From positions 372,001-436,000 of the forward strand of contig CAVZFD010000003.1 of assembly GCA_963774455.1 (NCBI GenBank): a stretch of DNA of 64,000 bases. The letters run 5' to 3'. This document shows positions 42,674-52,168 of the stretch, piece by piece; the first letter of the stretch is position 1; every line of letters starts with the position of its first letter. Made by a program: the position numbers and the translations under genes. The notes under the pieces are model-generated. The model worked only from the letters and a program-made list of their open reading frames with translations. It had not been told where the DNA came from and did not search any database. This DNA comes from DATFVA01 sp963774455. Its GTDB lineage: Bacteria > Bacteroidota > Ignavibacteria > Ignavibacteriales > Ignavibacteriaceae.

Positions 42674-44152
42674 TCAGCTGACAGGTTTTGATTCATTCTC
42701 AACCAGCTCTTTTCCTATCCTGACTACTTCCTTTGCGAGCAGATCGAAATCTTCTGTTCTGCTTCGGTGATTTGCTATAGCAATCCGGAGACAATAAATA
42801 CCTTTTAACGTAGTATATGAAGGCACCGCAATTCCCTGCTCATGAAGTTGAAATAAAATTTCTTTGTTTAAGTTCTTTAATCGTTCAGTATCGGTGATTC
42901 CGGGATTAAAACGAAAACAGACTATATCCAGTCCTATCGGAGCGATTAATTCCAGGTTGGGATCGTTTTCCACCAGTTTTCCGAAATGATGAGCCTGTTC
43001 GATATTCCGGTCAATCATTCTGCCGAATTTAGCGAGTCCATGTTCTTTAAAAGACATCCAGACTTTGAGTGCGCGAAAATTCCTTGATAGTTCCACCCCG
43101 TAATCAGAAAACCAGAGGTGCGCGCCGGGTATGCCCCGGGTTTCGTGCGCAAGGTATTCAGGTGTTAGTGAGAACGCGGCACGATGTTCTTTTTCATGCC
43201 GTATCAGGATGCATCCCGCTTCAAAAGGAATATGAAGCCATTTATGAAGATCAAGAGCCACAGAATCAGCTTCCTGTATTCCCATAAGTTTTGGTTTAAC
43301 ATATTTTGATAAAACCGCTACAGCGCCGATAGCACCATCCACATGAAACCAGAGGTTTTCCTCCTTGCAGAGGGCTGCCAGTTTTTCAAGATCGTCTATT
43401 GCTCCTGTATTTATTGTTCCGGCATTACCGATGATGCAAATTGGTTTGCGACCGGATTCCCGGTCTTTTTTGATAGTGGATTTTAACACATCTATATCGA
43501 TCGTGTAATCATCTTTTACAGGTATGTAATGAAGATTCTCCTGGCCTAGTCCCAGCAGCTCAATCGCCTTTTGATTTGAACTATGGACTTCAGCAGAGGC
43601 ATAAACAATTAGAGACTGAGGTGCGCTCCGCATTCCCTTATCTCTGACATTAAACCCTGCCTTTGCATTTCTTGCGACCGTTAATCCCACAAAATTTGCC
43701 ATCGAAGCTCCGCTCACGAGGAGTCCGCTAGAATTCTCCGGGAGACCCAGCATTTCTTTCATCCAATTGATTACCTGTTCTTCAACCAGCGGGGCGGCAT
43801 GGTGACCTCCTCCAAGATTTGAGTTCATTACAGAAGCCATAAATTCGGCAAGCGCTGCGAAAAGGGTTCCGCTCCCCATATACCAGCCCCAGAACCTTGG
43901 ATGAATATTGCCCATCGGATAGGGAAAGATTGTCTCAAGGAATTCGTTATATACATCGTCGGCGGTTGAAGGTTCATTGGGGATAGGGGATTTGAATTTA
44001 TTTCTGATATCCTCCGGGACAGGCTGCCATACAGGTCTTTCACCCACCGCTTCAACATAATTAACAGCATCATCTACCATACGATGAGCCAGACGACGCA
44101 GATCGTCCCAGCTTTCCGGGTCCAGTGTTTCATATTTTTTCATTTTATTCAT
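42674..44152 (-). CDS. Pyridoxal-phosphate-dependent aromatic-L-amino-acid decarboxylase family protein
   Basis: The 492-residue group II decarboxylase has the family landmarks: HPRFWGWYMGSGTL, a stacking His in YASAEVHSSNQKA (H190), FHVDGAIGAVAV with the PLP-binding Asp (D272), and the Schiff-base Lys in ALDLHKWLHIP (K304). Such enzymes remove CO2 from aromatic amino acids (tyrosine, DOPA, tryptophan, phenylalanine) or related substrates; many bacterial members are not characterised. Length and motifs are complete. Two ATGs (44152 and 44143) are possible starts. A 70-residue frame follows immediately. No transporter or antiporter is nearby, so an acid-resistance decarboxylation cycle is not supported; substrate is undetermined. 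Confidence 0.85.
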   Translation of the reverse strand: MNKMKKYETLDPESWDDLRRLAHRMVDDAVNYVEAVGERPVWQPVPEDIRNKFKSPIPNEPSTADDVYNEFLETIFPYPMGNIHPRFWGWYMGSGTLFAALAEFMASVMNSNLGGGHHAAPLVEEQVINWMKEMLGLPENSSGLLVSGASMANFVGLTVARNAKAGFNVRDKGMRSAPQSLIVYASAEVHSSNQKAIELLGLGQENLHYIPVKDDYTIDIDVLKSTIKKDRESGRKPICIIGNAGTINTGAIDDLEKLAALCKEENLWFHVDGAIGAVAVLSKYVKPKLMGIQEADSVALDLHKWLHIPFEAGCILIRHEKEHRAAFSLTPEYLAHETRGIPGAHLWFSDYGVELSRNFRALKVWMSFKEHGLAKFGRMIDRNIEQAHHFGKLVENDPNLELIAPIGLDIVCFRFNPGITDTERLKNLNKEILFQLHEQGIAVPSYTTLKGIYCLRIAIANHRSRTEDFDLLAKEVVRIGKELVENESKPVS

Positions 44153-44356
44153 TAATTCCTGGGGTTAAAAAATAATAATACGCAATAATTTTTAATTAAG
44201 GTAGTCCTTCCGGGAAGAAAGGATGAATATTATATACTATGATACTGATCTAAAATTATGCGTATGTATTTCCCGTTTTCGTGAGATTGTTCAATTAAAC
44301 AAAATTGACTTTAATACGAAAGTAATGTTGATTCCACCCAATCCCCGATAGACTAA

Positions 44357-44916
44357 CTAGAAAAAAAACCAGGCCAGTATGTCCGCTCCCGGCAGTTAGT
44401 TGTTCTGTTTCCGGGACTGATTTTAGCAATAGGTATCCATTCTTTCTTTAATCATTTTATACTGGCACCGATAATTTTAACAGCACTGCAGTTAATTATT
44501 TTACCTATTGTAATAGTATATGTCTTCTACAGGAGTGAAAATATTCTGAAGCACTGGCTGGAATCGGGACTGGATACCGATGTGGACTACTCGAACAGAT
44601 AAATGAGGGGAAATTATCAGAGTCGCATAAAGGTCAGTATCTGAACTCGCTGCAGAATAATTTTTCACCGGATGTCATTGTCGATATGATAGCCTACATC
44701 AGAAATCACATCGAACTATCAATTGAAGCCAAAGGAGTATTGCTGTTGAAGCAGGCCGGCTTTCCTGTCACCATCGACGAAGATACCAGGGACAAATTCA
44801 CTGAGTTAAATTACCTTGAAAAAAGTATAGGCCTGACTGGGAAACTTGCAATCTCGCCCATTCTACATACCAGCACCCGGGATCTCTGGCAGCTCTATAT
44901 GCTTGAACAGAGCTAA
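44357..44916 (+). pseudogene. Remnant of a PrsW-like membrane protein gene
   Basis: An open stretch without a start codon (44357-44602) encodes QLVVLFPGLILAIGIHSFFN and a second hydrophobic helix (LTALQLIILPIVIVYVFYRS), then KHWLESGLDTDVDYSNR and a stop. A different frame continues the apparent protein as LEQINEGKLSESHKGQYLNS through GFPVTIDEDTRDKFTELNYL to LWQLYMLEQS, ending at 44916. The pieces look like the C-terminal half of a PrsW-type intramembrane protease relative, broken by a frameshift near 44585-44600 and missing its N-terminus (stop at 44354). I read it as a decayed gene; the PrsW assignment is from memory of the C-terminal pattern and is tentative. Confidence 0.5.
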
Positions 44917-45095
44917 AACGCTCTCTCTTTAAGATTTTCTGAATTGCCCATCCATTTTTGACAATTTCATGACAATTGGGGGAGCACTATACATTAAATT
45001 TTCTCCAGATATCATTTTCATCCAAAGCTTTATCATCAAAAAGGTATCGCTCAATTCCTGTTTTATTTTCTAATTTGATTTTAGGAGAGGGAGAT

Positions 45096-47555
45096 ATGAG
45101 AAATTTAATTTACCTATTCGTCTTTTGCATGATGGTCTGTTCTGACTATGCGCAGCAATTGGATCATTATAATAAGATCAGTTCGGCGGGAACCGAAAGG
45201 TGGAATTACAGTTCTGAAAAACAATTCACTGACAAAAAGTTACCTGAGTTAAGGCATCAGCAAGAGAATGAGAAGATTGATATACATAATTATTCTCCTG
45301 CAGTTCAAGGGGAGCAGGATAAATACTGGACCCTTCAAAATCCTTATCCCACAGATGCATTATTAGTATCTGTTTGCAGTGATAATAGTTTTATAATAAC
45401 GACAGGCGTAAGCATTAATTATTATTCAGGATTGTTTCCTGCAGGTATATTTACCTCAAATGATAATGGAAATAACTGGAATAAAAAAAGTATTGGAGCA
45501 GATACTATTTTAATTGATATTGAGATGAGCGGGGATACAATCTGGATTGCAGGTGTAAATGATGATGCCTTTGATTTCGTACTTTTTAAATCGATTAACA
45601 GAGGAGCAGACTGGGAGATTAAGACACCACCTGCTATTCCTAACTCTTTCTATGATGGATTTTATTTTGAATTTTTCAATCCAAATGATGGATTGATCTC
45701 TATATTATATGATGGAGTTGGAAATTCTCTGCCAGTTATTAAAACCACAGATGGAGGTGAATCGTGGACAAATCAGGATATGGTTTTCCCATCAATGATT
45801 AAAGCGGAAAAAATATTTTTCCTGAACCCGAATTCAGCGTGGTTTGGATTCAGGGAACCGTCTCAGCCACAGATTCTGCAGATTGCTCACACATCAAACA
45901 GCGGAACAGACTGGCAAATACAATATGCAGACACATCCGAGGGATTAAAAACAATGTATTTTTCTGATGAGCTGCACGGATGGATTGTCTATGAGCAATA
46001 TGACTATTCCACAAGGAATCTGAAAATCTGTTCAACTTCCGACGGGGGAACAACCTGGAACACTCAAAAAATTATCGAGGCATCAGCTTATTATGATATA
46101 TTCGGATGTCAAATGTTTGCATTAGATAGCATGAATGTCTGGGTAGGGTATACTACCAGTTACGATACTCCAATGACGATATTAAAATCAGTCGACGGCG
46201 GAGTAAGCTGGGAGGCTATTCAAGTTTTCAAAGCGATCGATTTTCAGCTGGGAGAAATTGAATTTGAAAATATGAATACAGGGTGGCTGGTTTCTTCTCT
46301 GGGTACTATACTGAATACAACGGATGGAGGATATACCTGGGAAAGGAAGAACAAAACAGTAACATCAGCATTACTTCAGGGGGTTGATTTTATTGATCCT
46401 GAATACGGGGTGATTGCCGGGTCTGATGACGATTTAAATGATTGCAATGCAGTAATATTAAATACCGCGGATGGCGGGGAGAACTGGAGTATTATTTTGT
46501 GTGATTCTAATTTCTATTTTATTGACGTAGATGCTGTAAACATAAATACTACCCTTGGTCTGGCCAAATCATTCACATATTATGATAAAAGTTATGTGTA
46601 CAGGACGACCGATAACGGATCAAACTGGGATCTTTCTGTTTTCGATACTCTGAAGCTGCAGTCAATCCAAACGGTCGGTTCCAAGGTATGGGCAGTCGGT
46701 TCTACAGCCAATTATAATCCGGCTATATTATTTTCTTCAGACGCAGGAGGAACCTGGAATTCACAAACGAATATAAATGTTGCAGGAACCGGTCTCACCG
46801 AAGTATGCTTTACGGATGAACTCACAGGTTTTGCTGTCGGGAACAATGGACTAGTATTAAAAACAATGAATGGGGGAGAGACCTGGTCAGCCTGCTGGGG
46901 AAATTTAGATCCTAACGGATTCTGGAGATTCTATAGCCTTACAAGTGTTTATTTTATAAATAATACAACCGGCTGGATCACGGGTACCATATCGGGCTAC
47001 CAGAATAAATTAATTAAGACAAACGACGGAGGACAAACCTGGGATACATTATCGATATTTAATAGCGGACAGGTAGTATTCACAGATCCGGAAAATGGCT
47101 GGATATTCGGAAACCGGGTATGGGTAACATCCAACGGAGGAGACTCCTGGGAGGTTTTGTCACGGCCGGAGAGTATATTTAAGGCAGATATGGTGAACTC
47201 CGGCTATGGCTGGGCTGTTGTATCAGGGGGGAGAATTTTTAAGTATTATAAACCAGCTATAGAAGTTGAACATAGCCTCGATTTTGAACCCCGGAATTAT
47301 CAGTTATTTCAGAATTATCCCAACCCTTTCAATCCTGTTACCTCAATTATATATGACATTCCCGAGGAATCCTATATCGCATTAAAGATATATAATGTTC
47401 TGGGAGAGGAAGTTGCGACCCTGGTAAACGAAGAACAAAAGGCCGGCAGATATAAAGTAGAGTGGAATGCAAACCGTTTCGCCAGCGGAATTTACATATA
47501 CAGGATTCAGGCATCTGATTATGTTGCAGTCAGGAAGATGATTCTTGTGAAATAA
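45096..47555 (+). CDS. Secreted Asp-box/Ycf48-like beta-propeller protein with T9SS tail
   Basis: I choose ATG 45096, preceded by AGGAGAGGGAGAT, which gives the signal peptide MRNLIYLFVFCMMVCSDYAQ; the longer frame from 44976 lacks these features. The 819-residue protein has many Asp-box blades of the form TxDGGxxW: TTDGGESWTNQ, TSDGGTTWNTQ, TTDGGYTWERK, TNDGGQTWDTL. This is the sortilin/Ycf48-like propeller. The tail YPNPFNPVTSIIYDIPEESY to GIYIYRIQASDY is a T9SS type A domain. It is probably a surface or extracellular protein. Asp-box propellers occur in sialidases and other glycosidases, but no catalytic set is recognisable. Confidence 0.75.
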   Translation: MRNLIYLFVFCMMVCSDYAQQLDHYNKISSAGTERWNYSSEKQFTDKKLPELRHQQENEKIDIHNYSPAVQGEQDKYWTLQNPYPTDALLVSVCSDNSFIITTGVSINYYSGLFPAGIFTSNDNGNNWNKKSIGADTILIDIEMSGDTIWIAGVNDDAFDFVLFKSINRGADWEIKTPPAIPNSFYDGFYFEFFNPNDGLISILYDGVGNSLPVIKTTDGGESWTNQDMVFPSMIKAEKIFFLNPNSAWFGFREPSQPQILQIAHTSNSGTDWQIQYADTSEGLKTMYFSDELHGWIVYEQYDYSTRNLKICSTSDGGTTWNTQKIIEASAYYDIFGCQMFALDSMNVWVGYTTSYDTPMTILKSVDGGVSWEAIQVFKAIDFQLGEIEFENMNTGWLVSSLGTILNTTDGGYTWERKNKTVTSALLQGVDFIDPEYGVIAGSDDDLNDCNAVILNTADGGENWSIILCDSNFYFIDVDAVNINTTLGLAKSFTYYDKSYVYRTTDNGSNWDLSVFDTLKLQSIQTVGSKVWAVGSTANYNPAILFSSDAGGTWNSQTNINVAGTGLTEVCFTDELTGFAVGNNGLVLKTMNGGETWSACWGNLDPNGFWRFYSLTSVYFINNTTGWITGTISGYQNKLIKTNDGGQTWDTLSIFNSGQVVFTDPENGWIFGNRVWVTSNGGDSWEVLSRPESIFKADMVNSGYGWAVVSGGRIFKYYKPAIEVEHSLDFEPRNYQLFQNYPNPFNPVTSIIYDIPEESYIALKIYNVLGEEVATLVNEEQKAGRYKVEWNANRFASGIYIYRIQASDYVAVRKMILVK

Positions 47556-47561
47556 GAGGCG

Positions 47562-47594
47562 GCTCCACAGAAACTAAGTGGGAGCATTTTTTTT
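47562..47594 (+). terminator. Rho-independent terminator after the Asp-box gene
   Basis: GCTCCAC (47562-47568) pairs with GTGGGAGC (47578-47585), with one bulge, and eight T follow (47587-47594). It lies 7 bp after the stop of the plus-strand gene. Confidence 0.75.
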
Positions 47595-47602
47595 ATTAAA
47601 CA

Positions 47603-47630
47603 GAAGCCCGAAGTTCCCGGGCTTCTTTTA
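47603..47630 (-). terminator. Second terminator hairpin between convergent genes
   Basis: GAAGCCCG (47603-47610) pairs with CGGGCTTC (47618-47625); TTTTATTA follows on the plus strand. It sits directly beyond the amidase stop, so it can serve the minus-strand gene and back up the previous terminator. Confidence 0.65.
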
Positions 47631-49283
47631 TTATACTTCCAGATTTACTGTGGGGAGGAATCCGGGTTTTTTCCTTGCCTTTGAAGCCTGCTCGAAGCCG
47701 TACGCTATTTTAAGCAATACTGATTCACTCCATGCCCTGCCGAAAAAAGATATCCCGATGGGTAGACCAAAAACAAATCCGGCCGGTACTGTTATGTGAG
47801 GATAGCCCGCAACTGCTGCAAGTGAAGAACATCCTCCTAGGAAATGGTCACCGTCCACAAGATCGGTCAGCCAGGCAGGACTGTCAGTAGGCGCAACCAG
47901 CGCGTCCAGCTTATACTCATCCATCACCCGGTCTATACCTTCATCGCGGGTAAGACTCTGGTTTTTAACCAGAGCTTCTATATATTCGTCATTGGTTAAC
48001 GGTCCTTTTTCCTCAGCCTGAAGGAAAAGCTCCTGCTTAAAATAAGGCATCTCTTCGGTTTCGTGCTTCCTGTTGAATTCGATAATATCTTTGAGGGATT
48101 TTACCGGACTATCTGGACCCCTCCTGTCAAGGTACGCTTTCATATCAGCCTTTAGTTCATATAAGAGCACGGTCAGTTCGGAATCGTCAAACTTTCCTAG
48201 CGACTCAATTTCAACCGGATCGATAAGTTCTGCCCCATTCTTTCTAAGTACCTCTAACGCATCTTCTATTATCTTATCAACTGAAGGGAGGAACCCGAAA
48301 TATTTTCTAACCACTCCTATCCTTGCACCTTTAAGTCCGTCATCTGAAAGAAATCTGGTATAGTCAGGATAAGCTACCCTTTCCTTATCTCTTGTGGCAT
48401 CATCCTCCGGATCGATGCCGGCCATTCCTCCAAGAAGTATAGCCGCATCCTTCACGGTTCTTGCCATAGGACCGGCGGTATCCTGCGAATGGGAAATGGG
48501 AATGATTCCTGTCCGGCTTACAAGTCCTACCGTAGGCTTGATTCCTACAACACCATTTATGGAAGAAGGACTGACAACCGAACCGTCAGTTTCGGTTCCG
48601 ATAGCAACAGCACAAAGGTTCGATGATACAGCTGCACCTGAACCTGAACTTGAACCGGATGTATTCCTATCAAGTGCGTAGGGATTTTTTGTTAGTCCTC
48701 CGCGCCCGCTCCACCCGCTGGTCGAATGCGTGGAACGGATATTTGCCCATTCGCTCAGGTTTGTTTTCCCCAGTATTAGAGCACCTGCATTACGAAGCTG
48801 ACCGACAACAAAAGCATCTTTGGGTGGTCTTGAACCCATAAGCGCCAGCGATCCTGCAGTTGTAAGCATTTTGTCTGCGGTATCGATATTGTCTTTTATG
48901 AGTAGTGGGATTCCGTGTAAAGGACTGCGGGGACCTTTTTCCTTAAGCTCTTTGTCTAGTGAATCGGCAATACTTAAAGCCTCGGGATTCAGTTCGATAA
49001 TACTGTTTAAGACCGGACCTTTTTTGTCAATTTCATTTATGCGGGAGATGTAAAGTTCGACAATAGAACGCACGGTATACCTGCCCGATTTAAACCCATC
49101 AGATAACTCGCTTACCGTAATCTCATCAAGCTCAAATGGCACCAGGCTGAAAAATTTGTCCTGTTTCTGCCCGGCAGCAAATGAAAGGGAAGGGAGAGAA
49201 AGAACGGCAATGCCTCCGGCTATTCCGGTTTTTATGAACTCCCTGCGGGTTTTATTATTTGAGGTCCCTTTATTCTCGCTCAT
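47631..49283 (-). CDS. Exported amidase-signature-family hydrolase
   Basis: The 550-residue protein has a Tat-type signal (KTRREFIKTGIAGGIAVLSL ending FAAGQ) and the amidase-signature catalytic core. It shows Lys130 in PLLIKDNIDT, the Gly/Ser-rich TSGSSSGSGAAVSSN (about 208-222, cis-Ser) and the nucleophile Ser235 in GTETDGSVVSPSS. A good ribosome binding site (AGGGAGGATTT) precedes the ATG. Family members hydrolyse amide bonds; exported ones have been linked to peptide amides and cyclic or modified amides. The Lys-Ser-Ser triad is complete. It is not GatA, because of the signal peptide and isolated location without gatB/gatC. The substrate is unknown. Confidence 0.85.
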   Translation of the reverse strand: MSENKGTSNNKTRREFIKTGIAGGIAVLSLPSLSFAAGQKQDKFFSLVPFELDEITVSELSDGFKSGRYTVRSIVELYISRINEIDKKGPVLNSIIELNPEALSIADSLDKELKEKGPRSPLHGIPLLIKDNIDTADKMLTTAGSLALMGSRPPKDAFVVGQLRNAGALILGKTNLSEWANIRSTHSTSGWSGRGGLTKNPYALDRNTSGSSSGSGAAVSSNLCAVAIGTETDGSVVSPSSINGVVGIKPTVGLVSRTGIIPISHSQDTAGPMARTVKDAAILLGGMAGIDPEDDATRDKERVAYPDYTRFLSDDGLKGARIGVVRKYFGFLPSVDKIIEDALEVLRKNGAELIDPVEIESLGKFDDSELTVLLYELKADMKAYLDRRGPDSPVKSLKDIIEFNRKHETEEMPYFKQELFLQAEEKGPLTNDEYIEALVKNQSLTRDEGIDRVMDEYKLDALVAPTDSPAWLTDLVDGDHFLGGCSSLAAVAGYPHITVPAGFVFGLPIGISFFGRAWSESVLLKIAYGFEQASKARKKPGFLPTVNLEV

Positions 49284-49429
49284 AAATCCTCCCTGAAATT
49301 ATTTGTTTATTTGTTATTCAAAGTTTTTTTTGCATCCGAACTTGGATAATTGTTACTTTTATCTGCCATCATTATTTAGCTTTGCAGCTTCATAACTAAA
49401 ATATAATATTTCCTGAATAAAGAAAGAAC

Positions 49430-50245
49430 ATGGAAATCCTCATAATACTGCTGGGAATTCTTATAAGCGGGTTTGGGACGATCGTCGGATTTGGGGGCGG
49501 AGTATTTATGATCCCCCTGCTGGTTATAGGGTTTAATGTTCCTCTTAATATTGCAGTGGGTTCGGTTATTGTAGCTTTATTTCCCAGTGCGCTTATCTCC
49601 ACCATCTTTAACTGGAGGAAGAACTTAATTGATTTTAAGACAGGACTTCTGCTTGAAGTGCCTACAGCTTTCGGTACGGTTCTCGGCTCATATCTCTCGG
49701 TAATAATTCCAATCTTTATCCTGGAACTCGTATTCGGCGTTTTTATTTCCTATCTCGGCATAACCTTCTTTAAAGGATCTTTTAATACTAAACCCAAAAA
49801 TATCAGGGATACAATTTTTTATAAGATAAATAAAATAGGACCTTCCGTTATCCGGAAGACAAATTACGGTGCATACCGGGTTAGTCTTATGCTGGCACTT
49901 GTTTTCGGAATCATCGCAGGTACGATGGCCGGATTATTCGGAATAGGCGGCGGGTTTCTCAAAGTTCCGATAATGGTAGGAGTTTTTTCCACCCCTCCTC
50001 AGATTGCCTCTGCCACAGGTTTATTTATGATTGTAATTACCAGCTTCACCGGCAGCATTAGTCATTATTTTCTGGGGAATGTTCATTTCGGTTATGCTGT
50101 TCCTGTTGTGATAGGTTTTGTGGCAGGAGCTTTTTTGGGGAATTCTCTCTCAACCAGGACAGATGAACGTATGCTGAAAAGATTAATAGGAATAGGATTG
50201 TCGTTATCAGGATTTGTTTTTCTTATCTATTCTCTCTACAGGTAA
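49430..50245 (+). CDS. TauE/SafE-family sulfite/anion exporter
   Basis: The 271-residue membrane protein has about eight hydrophobic segments in two repeats. Each repeat opens with the family signature, GFGTIVGFGGGVFMIPLLVI near the N-terminus and GTMAGLFGIGGGFLKVPIMV near the middle. The GxxxxGxGGG-x-x-x-P pattern is diagnostic of TauE/SafE (DUF81). Members export or import sulfite, sulfoacetate and other small organosulfur anions. It is divergent from the amidase gene with a 146-bp intergenic gap and convergent with the PAP2 gene, so no operon context specifies the substrate. Confidence 0.85.
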   Translation: MEILIILLGILISGFGTIVGFGGGVFMIPLLVIGFNVPLNIAVGSVIVALFPSALISTIFNWRKNLIDFKTGLLLEVPTAFGTVLGSYLSVIIPIFILELVFGVFISYLGITFFKGSFNTKPKNIRDTIFYKINKIGPSVIRKTNYGAYRVSLMLALVFGIIAGTMAGLFGIGGGFLKVPIMVGVFSTPPQIASATGLFMIVITSFTGSISHYFLGNVHFGYAVPVVIGFVAGAFLGNSLSTRTDERMLKRLIGIGLSLSGFVFLIYSLYR

Positions 50246-50256
50246 TCCCATAATTT

Positions 50257-51141
50257 TCAGAAGGCATATTGTATGCTTATCAGAGGCAGTTCCATCCCAG
50301 GAGGTGTACCTTGTGAGTCTGTTGCAGGCTGCTGAAATTTGTCCCTGTAGTATTTGCCTATTGTTGAGCCGATTGCGTAGCTCATAAAGGCTGCTGCTAC
50401 AGCATCCGAGAACCAGTGCATTCCGCCGCGGTGCAGAGAGGAAACCCCGTAAATCATATAAGCCGCAACCGAATACCCGGCTATTTTAAGCCAGGTCTTT
50501 TCAGAATAAAACGTAGTCAGTGCCGATACAACAGCCATTGTGGATGACGTATGTCCGGACGGCCATCCCCAGAATATTCCTCCTCTCATAAAACCAAACC
50601 TGAAGGTCTTGCTTAATTCCTTCATATCCGTTTGATGCTGCCAATCGGGATTGGGCCTGCCCGTCACAGCTTTTAATAATGAATTATAGAGGAAGGCAAC
50701 CAGGCTCGACTGCAATACAGCAAAAGAGGCAGCAACGGCGCGGTCATCTTTACCAAACTTTCCGTAAGCAAATAATGATCCTCCAGTAACAAAGGGAATA
50801 AACATTCCCGCACGAATTATGGGCATAGCGGCTTCACCGTACTGCTCGTGGTCATTAAAAAACTTGTGTACATTGTAATCAGTGTTGGTTGCCACGATCA
50901 CGATGGTGGAGGCAATACCCGCCAGATGAAGATAAAGATTATCCCCCTTGAAACTGTTGATTATATTATTTCCAAGGTTTCCGAAAAGCAGAAGATCGGG
51001 ATGCGGATTTTCCGCCATGGATAATTTGCTTCCCGGCCGGTTATTTCCATTCAGCGTTGAGCCCGGGGGAGTCATCCGGAACTGGGCCGCTGTAGAAGTT
51101 ATCCCCAAGAGGAGTACAAAGATGGACAAATGAAATCTCAT
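50257..51141 (-). CDS. PAP2-family membrane-associated phosphatase
   Basis: The 294-residue protein has a signal peptide (LSIFVLLLGITSTAAQ) and the three phosphatidic-acid-phosphatase-2 motifs: KAVTGRPNPDW, the central WGWPSGHTSST, and SLHRGGMHWFSDAVAA, which supplies the catalytic His and Asp. Several hydrophobic helices lie between them. PAP2 enzymes dephosphorylate lipids such as undecaprenyl diphosphate or phosphatidylglycerol phosphate on the periplasmic side. AAGGAGAT precedes the ATG. Upstream on the minus strand are three 11-bp direct repeats of the same kind found before the DUF6266-like gene, so shared regulation is possible. Exact substrate is not predictable. Confidence 0.85.
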   Translation of the reverse strand: MRFHLSIFVLLLGITSTAAQFRMTPPGSTLNGNNRPGSKLSMAENPHPDLLLFGNLGNNIINSFKGDNLYLHLAGIASTIVIVATNTDYNVHKFFNDHEQYGEAAMPIIRAGMFIPFVTGGSLFAYGKFGKDDRAVAASFAVLQSSLVAFLYNSLLKAVTGRPNPDWQHQTDMKELSKTFRFGFMRGGIFWGWPSGHTSSTMAVVSALTTFYSEKTWLKIAGYSVAAYMIYGVSSLHRGGMHWFSDAVAAAFMSYAIGSTIGKYYRDKFQQPATDSQGTPPGMELPLISIQYAF

Positions 51142-51288
51142 ATCTCCTTAAAAAGTTAACCTGACAAAATTAGTGAATACTTAGCGTCCCGTCAAAAAGA
51201 GCCGGGCGGAACGTGCTTTGTGCCATCCATCCTTTTTATATGTAAAAAAAGGAACTGCCCTGAAAACCGGGGTTAAAGAGTGGTTAAA

Positions 51289-51321
51289 GCGTATGTGGAG
51301 CGTATGTGGAGCGTATGTGGA
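51289..51321 (-). repeat. Three 11-bp direct repeats upstream of the PAP2 gene
   Basis: GCGTATGTGGA occurs at 51289, 51300 and 51311 on the plus strand, that is TCCACATACGC three times when read toward the PAP2 gene. This is the same unit, in the same orientation relative to the downstream gene, as the repeats at 29175-29218. The distance to the PAP2 ATG is about 150 bp. Confidence 0.85.
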
Positions 51322-51444
51322 GTGTGTAAAGTAAGGGAAGGGGAGCGTTTATGGAGTGTAGAACGGAACGCGATAGTGGTGCAATTGGTTTCGAAATGAG
51401 ACAGCAGGGGAAGTAACCTGAGAATCGTTTTAATTGTAATCAGT

Positions 51445-51930
51445 TCGTAATGGAATTGAATCGGACCGTAATCCGATCATGATCGACTGAAATCCGATCA
51501 TGATCGACTGAAATCCGATCATGATCTGACCATCTTCGGACAGTAAGGGATCTGGAATCGGCCGTAACGGATCTTGAATCGGACCATAATCTGATCATGA
51601 TCAGACCGTAATCCGACCATAATAGGACCGTACCGAACTGCAATCAGGTCGTAACGGAACTGGAATCGGGCTTTAACGAATCTTGAATGTGGCCGTAACG
51701 GATCTGGAATCGGGCTGTGACCCGGGCCGTAACTTCCAGGGTGCTGGCCTAACCGGACCGTAATCCGACCATAATAGGACCGGAACGGAACTGGAATCAG
51801 GCTTTAACGAATCTTGAATGGAGGCTGTAACGGATCTGGAATCGGGCTGTAACGGATCTGGAATCGGGCCGTAACCGAACTGCAATCAGGCTGTAACCCT
51901 CAGGATGCTGGCTAACCGGTACCGTAATTA
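51445..51930. repeat. Degenerate repeat region with 11- and 21/22-bp periodicity, rich in GATC
   Basis: From 51827 to 51903 seven consecutive 11-bp units alternate between GTAACGGATCT-like and GGAATCGGGCT-like forms without a gap. The same pair occurs at 51695-51716 and, with changes, at 51564-51585. At 51473-51522 CCGATCATGATCGACTGAAAT recurs with a 21-bp step. A 25-bp segment is duplicated exactly at 51606-51630 and 51758-51782. GATC occurs about a dozen times. Short minus-strand open frames here have the composition of the repeats, so I call it non-coding. The flanks (51142-51288, 51322-51444 and 51931-52120) hold no recognised gene. Confidence 0.75.
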
Positions 51931-52120
51931 GGGTTCGATTCAGTTCGAATACGTCCTATTATGGTCGGAATCCGGTAGGATGGGGCCTGCCCGGACAATA
52001 ATCTAACCATTTTCGGATCATTTCTGGACCGTTATCAGATCGTGTCCGTTAACTGCTGCCTTGGACATTAACCCGAGGTTGTGATAAAATAAGTATGATA
52101 TTAACGGTGGATTTTCGTTC

Positions 52121-52147
52121 AAAAAAAAGGGAGCCGAAGCTCCCTTA
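52121..52147 (-). terminator. Rho-independent terminator of the 52169 gene
   Basis: GGGAGC-CGAA-GCTCCC (52129-52144) is a perfect stem-loop. On the minus strand it is followed by a run of eight T (plus-strand A run 52121-52128). It lies 22 bp beyond the stop of the minus-strand gene. Confidence 0.9.
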
Positions 52148-52168
52148 AAAACAAGATGAAGATGAATA

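Noticed and set aside
44223..44351. 42-codon plus-strand frame upstream of the membrane-protein remnant
   Set aside because: It has no recognisable motif, no ribosome binding site and atypical composition; it was judged to be chance.
51440..51885. Two minus-strand open frames in the GATC-rich region
   Set aside because: Their peptides are low-complexity reflections of the repeats (SDHDRISVDHDRISV); no ribosome binding site or domain is present.
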